From the NCBI GenBank assembly GCA_035573855.1, contig DATLZU010000062.1, forward strand, positions 1-64,000: a stretch of 64,000 nt of DNA, read 5' to 3'. This DNA comes from DATLZU01 sp035573855 (GTDB lineage Bacteria; Nitrospirota; Nitrospiria; Nitrospirales; Nitrospiraceae). Shown here piece by piece: positions 23,675 to 32,544 of this stretch. The notes beneath the pieces were generated by a model that had not been told where the DNA came from, did no database searches, and saw nothing but the letters and a program-made list of their open reading frames with translations. The number at the start of each line of letters is the position of its first letter. Position 1 is the first letter of the stretch. The translations under genes were made by a program, and so were the position numbers.

Positions 23675-24310
23675 TCAGTGCGCCCCTCCGGCTTTGGCGC
23701 GCACTTGCGAGACGAGGGCTCGGGCTTCCGGGAGAAAGTCCGTGCGCTGGTGGGCTTGGGCCAATTCGAGCGCTTGTAAGGCCAGGTTCATCGCTTCATC
23801 GTGACGGCCCCGCGCACAATAACTTTTGGCCAGGTTCAGGCGAGCGTTCACCGCCCGGGGCTCTCGCTGAATGACCAGGCGAAGCAGGTCTTCGCCCTTT
23901 TCGACATCGCCCCCGAGCAGGGCCGGAAGTCTGACAAGGAAGGTACCTTTGGCGGAGAGTGCATCGAGATGATCCGGGGCGAGTTCCAGGGTCCGGTCCA
24001 ACTCTTTCATCATGCGCCGGAACCCGAACACCGACGTGATACGTTCGCCGTCGATGCGGATCTGTTCGCCGAGGCTGCAGAATAGGGCGAAATGCGCGGC
24101 GGCGTGTTGCTCGTCGAGTGCGACCGCCCGCTCGGCCAAAGCCTGACCCCGTTCGAAATGGGTGAGCCGTGCATTCCGCTCCTGGGCTAAACGGCCGAGT
24201 TCGCATTCGCGCTGTGCTTGGACCGCCAGCTCAGCGGCGGATTCCGCGGCGGAGCTTAGCGGTGCGACACACAGGAGCGCCGTCACCAGAAACAGCATCG
24301 TTCGTATCAT
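23675..24310 (-). CDS. Exported TPR-like repeat protein
   Basis: The 211-aa product starts MIRTMLFLVTALLCVAPLSSAAES, a clear signal peptide. The remainder is helical with TPR-type spacing: ERGQALAERAVALDEQHAAAHFALF, ELDRTLELAPDHLDALSAKGTFL, LLRLVIQREPRAVNARLNLAKSYCARGRHDEAMNLALQAL. It may act as a periplasmic scaffold, similar to TatT-type TPR proteins. A GGGGAG ribosome binding site supports the start at 24310. Confidence 0.8.
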   Translation of the reverse strand: MIRTMLFLVTALLCVAPLSSAAESAAELAVQAQRECELGRLAQERNARLTHFERGQALAERAVALDEQHAAAHFALFCSLGEQIRIDGERITSVFGFRRMMKELDRTLELAPDHLDALSAKGTFLVRLPALLGGDVEKGEDLLRLVIQREPRAVNARLNLAKSYCARGRHDEAMNLALQALELAQAHQRTDFLPEARALVSQVRAKAGGAH

Positions 24311-24646
24311 ATTGCGTTTCTCCCCTCTTCGAACGAACAGCGGACGGCCGAGAACGAACGGTTTTGAAACCAGCGCCCAAACGGAGCCTGCGTTTCCCCA
24401 CGACAAACCGGGACGCCATCGTATCGCAAAGCAAATGCCGTGGCCAGTCCCTTTTGTCGGATTCAGAAAACTGAAGAAACACGCGGTTTGAACGCGGATG
24501 GGCGCCCGCTCCGGTCGGCACCGGCTGTGGGCGAAGTGACACAGGTGTTGCCTGCTGTGTGTCCAAACGTCACACTCCGTGGTGTGTGGTCAACAGGAAT
24601 CCGCCATGGATGACCCCCGCGGTCGGTTGGCAGCCGCCATATCTGC
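24311..24646. other. Intergenic, no gene seen
   Basis: This 336-bp stretch separates two minus-strand genes. It holds a short hairpin (CACAC-TCCGTG-GTGTG near 24571-24586) that could serve the upstream lipoprotein gene as a weak terminator. I see no gene and no clear promoter. Confidence 0.5.
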
Positions 24647-25144
24647 TCACTGTTGCTCCAAGTAGTGTTGCAATTGACGAAGCAGGTCTCTGGCTTGTTC
24701 CCTGGATTCCCCTGGTTCTGTTTGAAGCCGGGCTGACGGGTCAGCGCTCGGTGGAGAAACGGCCGGACCGTGTTCGACGACGATGCTGATTGTGCCTTCC
24801 TTGCCCTGTCCCCGTTGACGCTCCAACTCTCGAGCAATCCTGAGCCGGGTGAGTTCCTCCTGCAATTCGCTCCAGTTCTTGGTTACTTCCTCAAGTTTCT
24901 CGACCGCGGCACCGAGTTTGCTCACCCACTCATCCATCTCCTTCTTGCGATCCGCGTGCATCTTTTCGGTGGCCTGCAGCTTGAACCGTTGCTGTTGAAG
25001 CTCCCGTTGCGCGGTCTCCGCCTCCCTTCTGGCCGCTTCGTATGTGCCGCTGCTCACACACCCCACGCCGATCACGATCGCCAGCCCGAGGAGCGCCGTC
25101 GCAACATTCTCATGCCCCCTCCACGCTGTTCTATTCATGGTCAT
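24647..25144 (-). CDS. Small coiled-coil lipoprotein
   Basis: The 165-aa product has a signal sequence with lipobox-like end (LAIVIGVGC), a Ser-Ser-Gly after the cysteine, then about 80 residues of heptad-like helix (AARREAETAQRELQQQRFKLQATEKMHADRK...). A short hydrophobic strand TISIVVEHG and a helical tail rich in Gln follow. It is probably anchored in a membrane by lipid. The start at 25144 is supported by GAGGAGG seven bases upstream. Function unknown. Confidence 0.75.
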   Translation of the reverse strand: MTMNRTAWRGHENVATALLGLAIVIGVGCVSSGTYEAARREAETAQRELQQQRFKLQATEKMHADRKKEMDEWVSKLGAAVEKLEEVTKNWSELQEELTRLRIARELERQRGQGKEGTISIVVEHGPAVSPPSADPSARLQTEPGESREQARDLLRQLQHYLEQQ

Positions 25145-25199
25145 GGCTTGTCCTCCTCACGCTTCGCTCGGTCTGCTCGCTGTTGCCTGCTTATCTCGA

Positions 25200-25919
25200 C
25201 TAATGTAATGCGAGCGGATCGAATTTTGGCCCTCCAAGCGTGTCCTGTGAACGGTTTTGGCGACATGCGATCAGCCCTCGATGCCCCGGCATCCTCGGAC
25301 TTCCATGTTTCTTTTTACCACCCGCGCGAGGAACGTTTCCACGAGCGGCGACCGGTTGGTCCACAAGCGCCGCCCTCAATTCGCCGAACAACGCGAGCAT
25401 CCGCCGGTAGGAGTCATGGGCGTTGCGTCCGCTCGGATTGGGTAGAACGAATACCCGAGCGCCGGCGAGGCGATCCGGCTGCCAGCCGACCCGCGGGCGA
25501 CTCCTCCGCGCCTGCTCCGAGGAAAGGGGACGGGGGCGATCCAGGAACAGGAATCTGGAGAGCGTGATGCCGAGGAGCGCGACCACCGAAGGACGGTATC
25601 GCCGAATCTTCGCCAAGAGCGCCTTGCGCCCGGCGACGTATTCGCGCGGTTTCAGCGCATCGATGCCGCGGCTGGGTCTGGCGATAAGATTGGTCAGGCC
25701 GAACCCCCAATCCGGAAGCCGCTCGTCGTGTTCGTAGGTGACCGGTTCAGGCACCAGCCGCGATTCGTAGAGCAATTTCCAGAAGCGATTGGAATAGCCG
25801 GCGAAGTGGTGACCGACCGCGGCCGATCGCGCCCCAGGATTGATGCCGACGAACAAGACGCGGACCCCGGGTTTGATATGGTCCGGCAACGTGTTTGATC
25901 TTCGCTTCCCGACATTCAT
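25200..25919 (-). CDS. mug: G/U mismatch-specific uracil DNA glycosylase (MUG)
   Basis: The 239-aa product contains LFVGINPGARSAAVGHHFAGYSNRFWKLL, with the catalytic GINPG of the MUG/TDG family, LTNLIARPSRG, and the minor-groove motif NPSGRNA. It removes uracil and related lesions from G:U mispairs created by cytosine deamination. Its start overlaps the stop of the endonuclease V gene by four bases (ATGA). The last 45 residues are basic and look like a non-conserved tail. Confidence 0.92.
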   Translation of the reverse strand: MNVGKRRSNTLPDHIKPGVRVLFVGINPGARSAAVGHHFAGYSNRFWKLLYESRLVPEPVTYEHDERLPDWGFGLTNLIARPSRGIDALKPREYVAGRKALLAKIRRYRPSVVALLGITLSRFLFLDRPRPLSSEQARRSRPRVGWQPDRLAGARVFVLPNPSGRNAHDSYRRMLALFGELRAALVDQPVAARGNVPRAGGKKKHGSPRMPGHRGLIACRQNRSQDTLGGPKFDPLALH

Positions 25920-26617
25920 CGGATCGACAGCTCGTCCCGCTGAGGTCGCCGCTTCGCCCGTTCTGCCAGGAGATCGGCCTGCCGCGTCGGCTCCGGCACC
26001 CGATAGCCCTTGCCGCAGGCCAGGGTGAGGCGAACGGCTTGCCCCAGACCGATGTTATGCCCGACGGAGACGAACACCGGCCGAACACGGTCTCTGGTTC
26101 GGACCGCCGCGCCGATGATTCGGCCGGCCTTGTCGCGCAGGTAAGAGACGGAAGAACGCGCCGGCTTGGGTTCAATGTACGAGCCGAACAGGAGCGATTT
26201 CGCGCAGCCGATCACCGGCTTCTCCAGCGACAGGCCGATGTGGCAGGCAAGACCCAATCCGCGCGGGTGGGCCACACCTTGCCCGTCGATGAAGATGATG
26301 TCCGGTTCATGCACAAGCCGCTCGAATGCCCGGAGTAAGGCCGGAGCCTCGCGGAATGACAGCAGGCCCGGAATATAGGGAAACGAGACCCGATCCCGCA
26401 GAATCACCGTTTCCATGGGCTCCAAGCTGGGAAAGGAGAGCACGACGACCGCGACGTATAGGCGATCGGACTGCTTGTCGTACGCGACATCCGCGCCGGC
26501 CACGGAGGCAGGTGTTGGCACCCTCCCCGTGGTCTTGACCTGCCCGCGCAGTTGGAGTTGAAGCTGTACGGCCTCCCTGGGCGTAATGTCCCATGCATGT
26601 AGCAGTTTGACCTGCAT
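25916..26617 (-). CDS. nfi: Endonuclease V (deoxyinosine 3'-endonuclease)
   Basis: The 233-aa protein shows the catalytic pocket residues: Asp in VAGADVAYD, the PYIPGLLSFREAPALL loop (PYIP wedge), and FIDGQGVAHPRGLGLACHIG with a second Asp. It nicks DNA 3' to hypoxanthine, the deamination product of adenine. It is first in a two-gene operon with the mismatch uracil glycosylase, so one transcript covers deaminated A and C. Confidence 0.95.
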   Translation of the reverse strand: MQVKLLHAWDITPREAVQLQLQLRGQVKTTGRVPTPASVAGADVAYDKQSDRLYVAVVVLSFPSLEPMETVILRDRVSFPYIPGLLSFREAPALLRAFERLVHEPDIIFIDGQGVAHPRGLGLACHIGLSLEKPVIGCAKSLLFGSYIEPKPARSSVSYLRDKAGRIIGAAVRTRDRVRPVFVSVGHNIGLGQAVRLTLACGKGYRVPEPTRQADLLAERAKRRPQRDELSIR

Positions 26618-27245
26618 GTCTTCACCCTTGCTGAGATCAAGCAGGTACGCCGAGTGTAACCACGGTCGAGTTCATTTGCTAGAGACTGTAGGAAAGAGCA
26701 GACGGGGCCCCTCATGGATAGCCGTTCTAACGACTTGAGTTATCAACGATTTTCTGTGCGTGCAAGACTGGCACTAGGTGTGCTTAGCTCATCATGGGGG
26801 TCACCGTGAAGAGTTATTGGAGACCCGGTCGAGACATCGACTGATCGGCTGATGCACCAGGTCGTCTAGGAACGGCAAGAGGACAGATCGCTTTTCTCGC
26901 TTTCCCTTGCGCGGTTGGTCCAATCTCAAGCCTAAGTACCCGCAAGGCATGCGACGAAAACCGGCCTGTCCTCTTTTCTTGGTCCGGAATCCACCTGCTT
27001 CGGTGCGCTCTCATGTTCATGTATTTCATGTATGACGAGCGGCGTGAGGCGATTTAGCCTTCTCCACACCATTCCGCCACAGTCGGAAACGTTCAGTTCA
27101 TCGCCCCTCAAGTCTGTTGCTCGTCGAACCCCTTGACCTCCAAGGATTTCCTTGGAGGTCATCCTACGGCACTAGCCTTGCTCACGCCAGGAGCGCCTTC
27201 CGGAAGGCATACTGCTGAGACTGAACTGAAAGGAGGTGAGGTCGA
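26618..27245. other. Intergenic, lower GC, no gene seen
   Basis: A 628-bp gap between the divergent endonuclease V gene and a 58-aa peptide gene. Base composition is less GC-rich than the flanks. Minus-strand open readings of 71 and 76 codons have no recognisable features. The clearest element is the perfect palindrome at 27134-27161. Promoters for both neighbours should lie here. Confidence 0.5.
27134..27161. promoter_or_regulatory. Perfect 13-bp inverted repeat upstream of a small exported peptide
   Basis: TGACCTCCAAGGA and its exact complement are separated only by TT, making a 28-nt palindrome 84 bp before the peptide gene. It could be a dimer-binding operator or a leader-RNA hairpin; no T tract follows, so it is not a usual terminator. 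Confidence 0.5.
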
Positions 27246-27422
27246 ATGAAGCGCTTCCTGATGGGTTTCTTGGCGGTCGCGATGCTAGCGGCCTTTACGG
27301 CTCCGTCTTTCGCCGGCGAAGAGAAGAAGGAAGAGAAGAAGAAAGGCGGCAAGTTCATTGAGCAGATCTACGCCGACGACATGAAGAAGGGCGAGAAAAA
27401 GGACGAGAAAAAGGGCAAGTAA
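27246..27422 (+). CDS. 58-aa exported Lys/Glu-rich peptide
   Basis: A short gene with a strong ribosome binding site (AAAGGAGGTGAG, seven bases upstream) codes for MKRFLMGFLAVAMLAAFTAP...FAGEEKK, a textbook signal peptide. The mature part is about 35 residues dominated by Lys, Glu and Asp (EEKKEEKKKGG, KKGEKKDEKKGK) around KFIEQIYADD. The mature peptide would be very hydrophilic and possibly disordered or metal-binding. It is convergent with the NUDIX gene. No family recognised. Confidence 0.75.
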   Translation: MKRFLMGFLAVAMLAAFTAPSFAGEEKKEEKKKGGKFIEQIYADDMKKGEKKDEKKGK

Positions 27423-27450
27423 TCGAACCTGTGCGGCGAGGCTGGTTCGC

Positions 27451-28050
27451 TCAAGGGGGGTCTTCGCGGTGCAGAAGACCCCTCGAGCGGCCGGCTCCCA
27501 TGTCTGCCGAGTCCATATACACCGCCTGCAGTCCGACGATCGTTTTCCCGTCCCGGATCGTGCCATCTCGAATCTTCGCGATCGCCTGCTCGAGTGGCAT
27601 CTCCACCACTTCCAGCACTTCGTCGCGGTCTAATTGCTGTCTGCCTGGGGTAAGCCTCGTGGCCTTATAGATGTGGATGATCTCGTCCGCGAAACCCGGG
27701 GCGGTCCAGATGCTGGCCAGCGGTTCGAGTGACAAGGCGCGATAGCCGATCTCTTCTTCCAGCTCGCGCGCGGCGCAGTCACGGGGATCCTCTCCCGGCT
27801 GCAGTTTGCCGGCGGGAATCTCGTAGATGAATCCTCCTGCCGCGTGGCGGAACTGGCGAATAAGCACCACAGTCCCGTCCTCTTTCAGCGGGACGACCGC
27901 GGCGGCCCCGGGATGGCGGATCAGTTCCAATTCGACCGACGCGCCGTTGGGCAGCGTCACCGTTTCCAGATTGAGCGTGAGCACCCGTCCTCTAAAAACG
28001 GTTTTCACATTCGGTCTGCTGCCCAGTGCCTCTCCTGCTTTATCCACCAC
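27451..28050 (-). CDS. NUDIX hydrolase, ADP-ribose pyrophosphatase type
   Basis: The 199-aa product carries the Nudix box within GKLQPGEDPRDCAARELEEEIGY (GX5EX7REXXEEXGX pattern, residues about 80-102), preceded by VVLIRQFRHAAGGFIYEIPAG, typical of ADP-ribose pyrophosphatases. These hydrolyse ADP-ribose or related sugar nucleotides. GTG start at 28050. It follows gcvT by 31 bp on the same strand. Confidence 0.92.
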   Translation of the reverse strand: MVDKAGEALGSRPNVKTVFRGRVLTLNLETVTLPNGASVELELIRHPGAAAVVPLKEDGTVVLIRQFRHAAGGFIYEIPAGKLQPGEDPRDCAARELEEEIGYRALSLEPLASIWTAPGFADEIIHIYKATRLTPGRQQLDRDEVLEVVEMPLEQAIAKIRDGTIRDGKTIVGLQAVYMDSADMGAGRSRGLLHREDPP

Positions 28051-28081
28051 CTCTCGCCTCTAGCCTCGTGGCTGCATAAAG

Positions 28082-29179
28082 CTACGGCTTCCGCTTGTAG
28101 AACGGCGGCTGGACGACCACAGCGGGCATGCTTTTGCCTCTGATGTCGATCGCGAAGGTCGAGCCGATACCTGCGCAGGTCAGCGGCACGTAGCCCAGTC
28201 CGATGCCTTTTTGTAGCAGGGGAGAAAAATTCCCGCTGGTGACTTCGCCGATCGGAAGGCCTCCGGACCTTTCGAGAATTTTGCATCCCCGCCTGGGCAC
28301 CGCCTTTTCCACCAGCTCGAACGCAGCAAGCCGGCGCGCCGGTCCTTCGGCGTACTGTCTCGCCAACCGCTCTCGTCCCACGAAGTCGCCCTTGTCGAAA
28401 CTGACCACCCACTGGGCTCCGGCCTCGATCGGCGTCGTCTCTTCGCCGATGTCGTTGCCGTACAACAGATAGGCCATCTCCAGCCGCAGCAGATCGCGGG
28501 CCCCCAGGCCAGCCGGCTTCAGGCCTTCGGAACGTCCAGTCTCCAACAGATCGTTCCAGACCCGAGGAGCCGCATCCGCCTGCAGATACAATTCATAGCC
28601 CAGTTCTCCCGTATAGCCGGTCCTGGTAATCAGGCAGGGAACGCCGCTCAACGCGGCCTTCAGACAATGCCGGGGTTTGAGACTCGCCAGACCGGTGATT
28701 CCCGCCTTCTCGAGAATAGTCCTGGAGGCCGGCCCTTGGAGGGCCAGTTGAGCCAGCTCGCTGGAGCGGTCTTGCACCGTACAACGCGACGCGCCCGCCA
28801 GATGATCGCGCAACCAGGCGAGGATCTTTTCCCGATTGGACGCATTCACACAAAGGAGAAACTCGTTTTCTTTTACCCGGTACACAAAAATGTCGTCTTT
28901 GATGCCGCCGTCCGGATTGCAGACCATCGAATAGTGAGCCTGCCCGACCGGCAACCGGGCAAGGTCATTCGTGGTCATCCGTTGCAGAAAGGCGAGCGAA
29001 CCGCTCCCCGCGACCTGGAGCCGACCCATGTGGCTGACGTCGAACAGGCCGGCCCTGCTGCGAACCGAGTGGTATTCGTCCACCACGCCGGTGTACTGGA
29101 TCGGCATCTCCCAGCCGGCGAACTCCACGAGCTTCCCGCCGCCGGCCCGATGCGCTTCATAGAGCGGAGTGCGATTCAT
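28082..29179 (-). CDS. gcvT: Aminomethyltransferase, glycine cleavage T-protein
   Basis: The 365-aa protein begins MNRTPLYEAHRAGGGKLVEFAGWEMPIQY, the T-protein signature. It has HSVRSRAGLFDVSHMGR, the folate-site Asp in QRMTTNDLARL and GYTGELGYELY. It transfers the methylene unit from GcvH-bound aminomethyl to tetrahydrofolate, releasing ammonia. The start at 29179 is set by family length; the frame stays open upstream. gcvP is 14 kb away on the other strand, so the glycine system is split. Confidence 0.96.
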   Translation of the reverse strand: MNRTPLYEAHRAGGGKLVEFAGWEMPIQYTGVVDEYHSVRSRAGLFDVSHMGRLQVAGSGSLAFLQRMTTNDLARLPVGQAHYSMVCNPDGGIKDDIFVYRVKENEFLLCVNASNREKILAWLRDHLAGASRCTVQDRSSELAQLALQGPASRTILEKAGITGLASLKPRHCLKAALSGVPCLITRTGYTGELGYELYLQADAAPRVWNDLLETGRSEGLKPAGLGARDLLRLEMAYLLYGNDIGEETTPIEAGAQWVVSFDKGDFVGRERLARQYAEGPARRLAAFELVEKAVPRRGCKILERSGGLPIGEVTSGNFSPLLQKGIGLGYVPLTCAGIGSTFAIDIRGKSMPAVVVQPPFYKRKP

Positions 29180-29232
29180 GGACGTTCTGTACCCGGCATC
29201 GGCTGAAGAGCCTGCGACATCGCCACGGCGGG

Positions 29233-29652
29233 CTAGCGCAGTTCCAACAATTCCACCTCGAACGTCAGGGTCGCGTTCGGCGGGATGACGCCGCCAGCTC
29301 CACGTGCGCCGTAGCCCAAGTCCGGAGGGATGATTAGCTTGCGCTTGCCGCCGACCTTCATGCCCTGCACGCCCTCGTCCCATCCTTTGATGACACGTCC
29401 CGCGCCGACGCGGAACGAAAAGGGTTCGCCGCGGTCTCGCGAGCTGTCGAACTGTTTCCCGTTTTCCAACCAGCCGGTGTAGTGCACGGTCGCAGTATCA
29501 CCGAGTTCCGCCTGGCGGCCGGTGCCGACGACCAGATCCACGTACCTCAGCCCGGATTCCGTGAGGACTTCTTGCCCGACCTCTTCTGCTCCGACGACCG
29601 CCAGCGGGACGAGCGCCAGCGACAGGATCAGGACGGCCCCAAACGTTCTCAT
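29233..29652 (-). CDS. Exported FKBP-type peptidyl-prolyl isomerase
   Basis: The 139-aa product has a signal peptide (VLILSLALVPLAVVGAEE) and one complete FKBP domain: TVHYTGWLENGKQFDSSRDRGEPF, VIKGWDEGVQGMKVGGKRKL, IPPDLGYGARGAG, IPPNATLTFEVEL. The active-site Tyr, Phe, Asp and Trp positions are kept. It speeds proline isomerisation in periplasmic folding. The start at 29652 (MRTFGAVLIL) places the signal peptide at the N-terminus; the longer frame to 30099 runs antiparallel through the FIST gene region and is not coding. Confidence 0.94.
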   Translation of the reverse strand: MRTFGAVLILSLALVPLAVVGAEEVGQEVLTESGLRYVDLVVGTGRQAELGDTATVHYTGWLENGKQFDSSRDRGEPFSFRVGAGRVIKGWDEGVQGMKVGGKRKLIIPPDLGYGARGAGGVIPPNATLTFEVELLELR

Positions 29653-29725
29653 GATTGCTCTTCTCCCCGATGGACATTGGCGTTGCCTACGGGCTCCCCC
29701 GGCGAGGCAGAACGGCGCGGCGTGG

Positions 29726-30925
29726 TCACGAGTTAGGCTCGGAGAACAGCGCCACACTGGCCGTGTAACCGTGCAGGAAATTGCCGCCGCCGATCGGTCC
29801 GATCTCTCCCTGCGCGAAAAACCCGGCGATGGGGATGTCTCCCAACCGTTCGCGCAACACGGAGACATCATGGTGCGGCCGGCCGAACAGCCCTTCTCCC
29901 CGCCCGCAGCAACTAAACAGCAGCGCCCCCAGCGGAGCTTTCCGATGCCTCGCGCGATAGGCGTCCAGTCGGAGATTGAGGTCTTCGTGCGCCGACTTGG
30001 CGTCCCGCAGGTGGAATTGAACGGTTTGCCCCTCCTGCACCAGATCACCGACGGCGACGGCCCCCGTGCTCTGATCCGCACCGATGAGATTCCGAACAAG
30101 AAAATCCCCGCGTTCGAAACGATTCCTCTGTTCGTCGATCACGATACCCAAGTGCACAGCCCGCTGCGCAATGCGGCGCTCTTCAGCGGACATCGACGCA
30201 AACAGCGTCCGGAGACGCTCCAACGCCGGAGCGCCGCCCAGCTCATGGATGAGGTTGCGCTCCGCCTTGGTGACCACGTAGCGGTCTCCGATGGGACGGC
30301 ATCCCTGCGAAATCACCGTCTCGATGGACACGGACCCCGAGAGGGCGACGCCCACCAGTCCGCCGTCATAGACCTCATCCCCGAAAACCATCCGATTCTC
30401 CCCCACGCCATGCCCCCCGCCCGCCAGGCCTCCGATGGCAATCGCCCCCGGATAGCGCTCCTCAAGCATCGCCAAGACTTCTTTCACCGGAATCGAAAAG
30501 GGATCGGCCAGGAGCACGAACACCGGACTGGAGCCGATCGCCCGATCATCCGGCCAACCGCCGACCGAAAAGCGATCGAGTTCCTGAGAAAATGACAGCC
30601 GCAGGGGATTGACGCGCACACCGGGAAGGCGGGCAGCCCACAGTGTCACTCCCGGGTCGGTTTCGATTTCTTCGCCGCCCCCGATCACCCCTTCTCCCGA
30701 GCATCCAAGCACCACACGGGGACCTACCTCTTGGCACACCGCCCCGCACAGCAACTCGGCCCGCAGCGAGTGGTGGTTGGAGAAAAACAGGAACGCCAAA
30801 TCGGGCGGGTCGTCGCCGAGTTGTCGTCGCACCGCTTGCGCGACAGCCCGCCCAGCGGCGGCCGAGTCAGGCAAACGGGACAGCGCGGAGGCGAACCGAA
30901 GTATCGATGTCGTGGCAAGAGTCAT
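29726..30925 (-). CDS. FIST N/C-domain signal-sensing protein
   Basis: The 399-aa protein has both FIST domains: an N half with LAFLFFSNHHS, VVLGCSGEGVIGGGEEIE and AIAIGGLAGGGHGVGENRMVFGD, and a C half ending GALLFSCCGRGEGLFGRPHHDVSVL, IPIAGFFAQGEIGPIGGGNFLHGYTASV. FIST proteins are thought to bind small ligands such as amino acids and often sit beside signalling genes. Here it is followed by FKBP and gcvT on the same strand. No kinase or cyclase domain is attached. Confidence 0.9.
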   Translation of the reverse strand: MTLATTSILRFASALSRLPDSAAAGRAVAQAVRRQLGDDPPDLAFLFFSNHHSLRAELLCGAVCQEVGPRVVLGCSGEGVIGGGEEIETDPGVTLWAARLPGVRVNPLRLSFSQELDRFSVGGWPDDRAIGSSPVFVLLADPFSIPVKEVLAMLEERYPGAIAIGGLAGGGHGVGENRMVFGDEVYDGGLVGVALSGSVSIETVISQGCRPIGDRYVVTKAERNLIHELGGAPALERLRTLFASMSAEERRIAQRAVHLGIVIDEQRNRFERGDFLVRNLIGADQSTGAVAVGDLVQEGQTVQFHLRDAKSAHEDLNLRLDAYRARHRKAPLGALLFSCCGRGEGLFGRPHHDVSVLRERLGDIPIAGFFAQGEIGPIGGGNFLHGYTASVALFSEPNS

Positions 30926-30962
30926 GGCGGCGAGGCCGGTCTTGTGTGGCCGAGACGGCGAT

Positions 30963-31190
30963 TCACGCGTCGGGATTGACGCGGTCTCCGCGCTCCTTCA
31001 CGAGCTTCTTGTAGTAGCGCCACATATAGGAATAATAGTCGTCGAGTTGCGCCAGTAGATAGTGCAGTTCGGTCGGATCCTCCGTTTCCAGGGCGCGGAT
31101 CATCCGGGTCTTGAGAAATTCAGCGAAGCCCTCCGTTTTCTCCAACGCCGTCAACAGCCTGAGCCCTCCGCCGATCTGATAATCGCCCAT
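30963..31190 (-). CDS. Small hypothetical protein
   Basis: The 75-aa product (ATG 31190; an upstream GTG at 31205 is possible) is charged and helical: LRLLTALEKTEGFAEFLKTRMIRALETEDPTELHYLLAQLDDYYSYMWRYYKKLV. It has a Tyr-rich stretch and no signal peptide, Cys or known motif. It is 37 bp upstream of the FIST gene on the same strand. Coding is likely from the amino-acid composition; function unknown. Confidence 0.65.
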   Translation of the reverse strand: MGDYQIGGGLRLLTALEKTEGFAEFLKTRMIRALETEDPTELHYLLAQLDDYYSYMWRYYKKLVKERGDRVNPDA

Positions 31191-31281
31191 CCCGATCACT
31201 CCCACCTGCCGATGCCGCGGGGAGCAGCATAGCGACGTTGCTTCTCAAAATGCAAGCAACCCGAGTGAGGGGTGGCGCGTC

Positions 31282-32544
31282 TTATCGCGGAAGCGACAAC
31301 AGCGTGCGCAGGCGGGTCAAAGAAATAGCTTCGACTCGGTGATTGTCTCGTCCGACGACGGTCCGCGCCGTCGTCAGTGCGTTCACGATGGCCTCCTCCG
31401 TGGCTTCCACCGTGGCTGTCAGGAGCGGGTTCAGATGGGTGTCCGCCAGATGGGTCATGGAGAATGTGCGATCTTTCGGATAGTGCGGGATGGCGTTCGC
31501 GGTCGAGAAGGCGAGCATGAAGTCGCCGCTGCCATGCCGCGCGGTAGATCCGGTTCTGGCCAACCCCAATGCAGCCCGTTTGGCCAGGCGGGTGAGTTGA
31601 CGACTGTCGAGCGGGGCATCGGTCGCGATAATCACGATAATCGAGCCCTCGCCTCCGCCCGGCCGTTCTTCGCGCGCGACGGCGCCCGCCCCTTCCGGTA
31701 CGCTCGATTGTCCGCCGAACGGCTCGTCCCGGTCGTATAATCGGCCCACGGGGACTCCGGCGATGACCAACTCCGGACGCCGCCCATGGTTGGCGTTGAC
31801 CAGCACGCCGACCGTGTACCCCCCTTCTTCATCCGGCAACCGTCGCGAAGACGTGCCGATCCCGCCCTTGAAGCCATACGACACCATGCCAGTCCCGGCT
31901 CCGACCGTGCCTTCCGCGACCGGACCGCCGGCGGCGCGGTCCAACGCTTGGATCACGTCCTGCTCGGATACATGCCGTCCCTGAATGTCGTTAAGGCGGC
32001 CGTCGTCGCATTCGGCTACGACCGGAGTCAAGGTGTCGTCCGTAATCCCGATGCCAGGATACCGCTTGATCATCCAACTGATGATGCCGTTGGCCACGCG
32101 CGGCACATTCAGCGTGTTAGTTAGCGCGATGGGGTATTCGAGGAATCCGGACTCGGCCACCCAAGCCAGCCCCGTCATCTCCCCCGTGCCGTTGAGAACA
32201 AAGGCTCCCGCCGGAACCTTTCGCTGCCAGACATCGTCGCGCGGGATAATCACCGTCACGCCCGTCCGCACTGGACCTTCGCCCGGCTTGAGCGGTCCCT
32301 CTCCCTTGATCAGGGTTACGTGCCCGACCTTTACACCAGCCACATCGGTGATCGCGTTGAACGGGCCTGGCGGGTAGCGGCCGATCACGATCTGGAGATC
32401 CCGTGCCCGCGCGCGGGGCTCCTCCGGGCTGATTTCGGAAGTCTCGGCAGTCCGACCTGTACCGGAAAGCGAACAGGAAGCCAGTATCGCGGCGACAAGC
32501 ACTGTTGTCAGGCGGGAGAATGGAACACCGCGATGATGCCTCAT
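31282..32544 (-). CDS. P1-family (DmpA/S58) peptidase, exported lipoprotein-like
   Basis: The 420-aa product has a signal with lipobox (LVAAILASC), then FNAITDVAGVKVGHVTLIKG, the family opening. VVAECDDGRLNDIQGRHV and GFKGGIGTSSRRL follow, the latter with the nucleophile Ser of the self-cleaving N-terminal-nucleophile aminopeptidases, and later VLVNANHG and DAPLDSRQLTRLAKRAALGLARTGS. Family members remove N-terminal residues from peptides or D-amino acid esters; the substrate here is unknown. Export is unusual but seen in some members. Confidence 0.9.
   Translation of the reverse strand: MRHHRGVPFSRLTTVLVAAILASCSLSGTGRTAETSEISPEEPRARARDLQIVIGRYPPGPFNAITDVAGVKVGHVTLIKGEGPLKPGEGPVRTGVTVIIPRDDVWQRKVPAGAFVLNGTGEMTGLAWVAESGFLEYPIALTNTLNVPRVANGIISWMIKRYPGIGITDDTLTPVVAECDDGRLNDIQGRHVSEQDVIQALDRAAGGPVAEGTVGAGTGMVSYGFKGGIGTSSRRLPDEEGGYTVGVLVNANHGRRPELVIAGVPVGRLYDRDEPFGGQSSVPEGAGAVAREERPGGGEGSIIVIIATDAPLDSRQLTRLAKRAALGLARTGSTARHGSGDFMLAFSTANAIPHYPKDRTFSMTHLADTHLNPLLTATVEATEEAIVNALTTARTVVGRDNHRVEAISLTRLRTLLSLPR

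Noticed and set aside
26814..27162. Two minus-strand readings (71 and 76 residues) in the gap
   Set aside because: No ribosome binding site, no motif and odd composition; the gap is better read as regulatory DNA.
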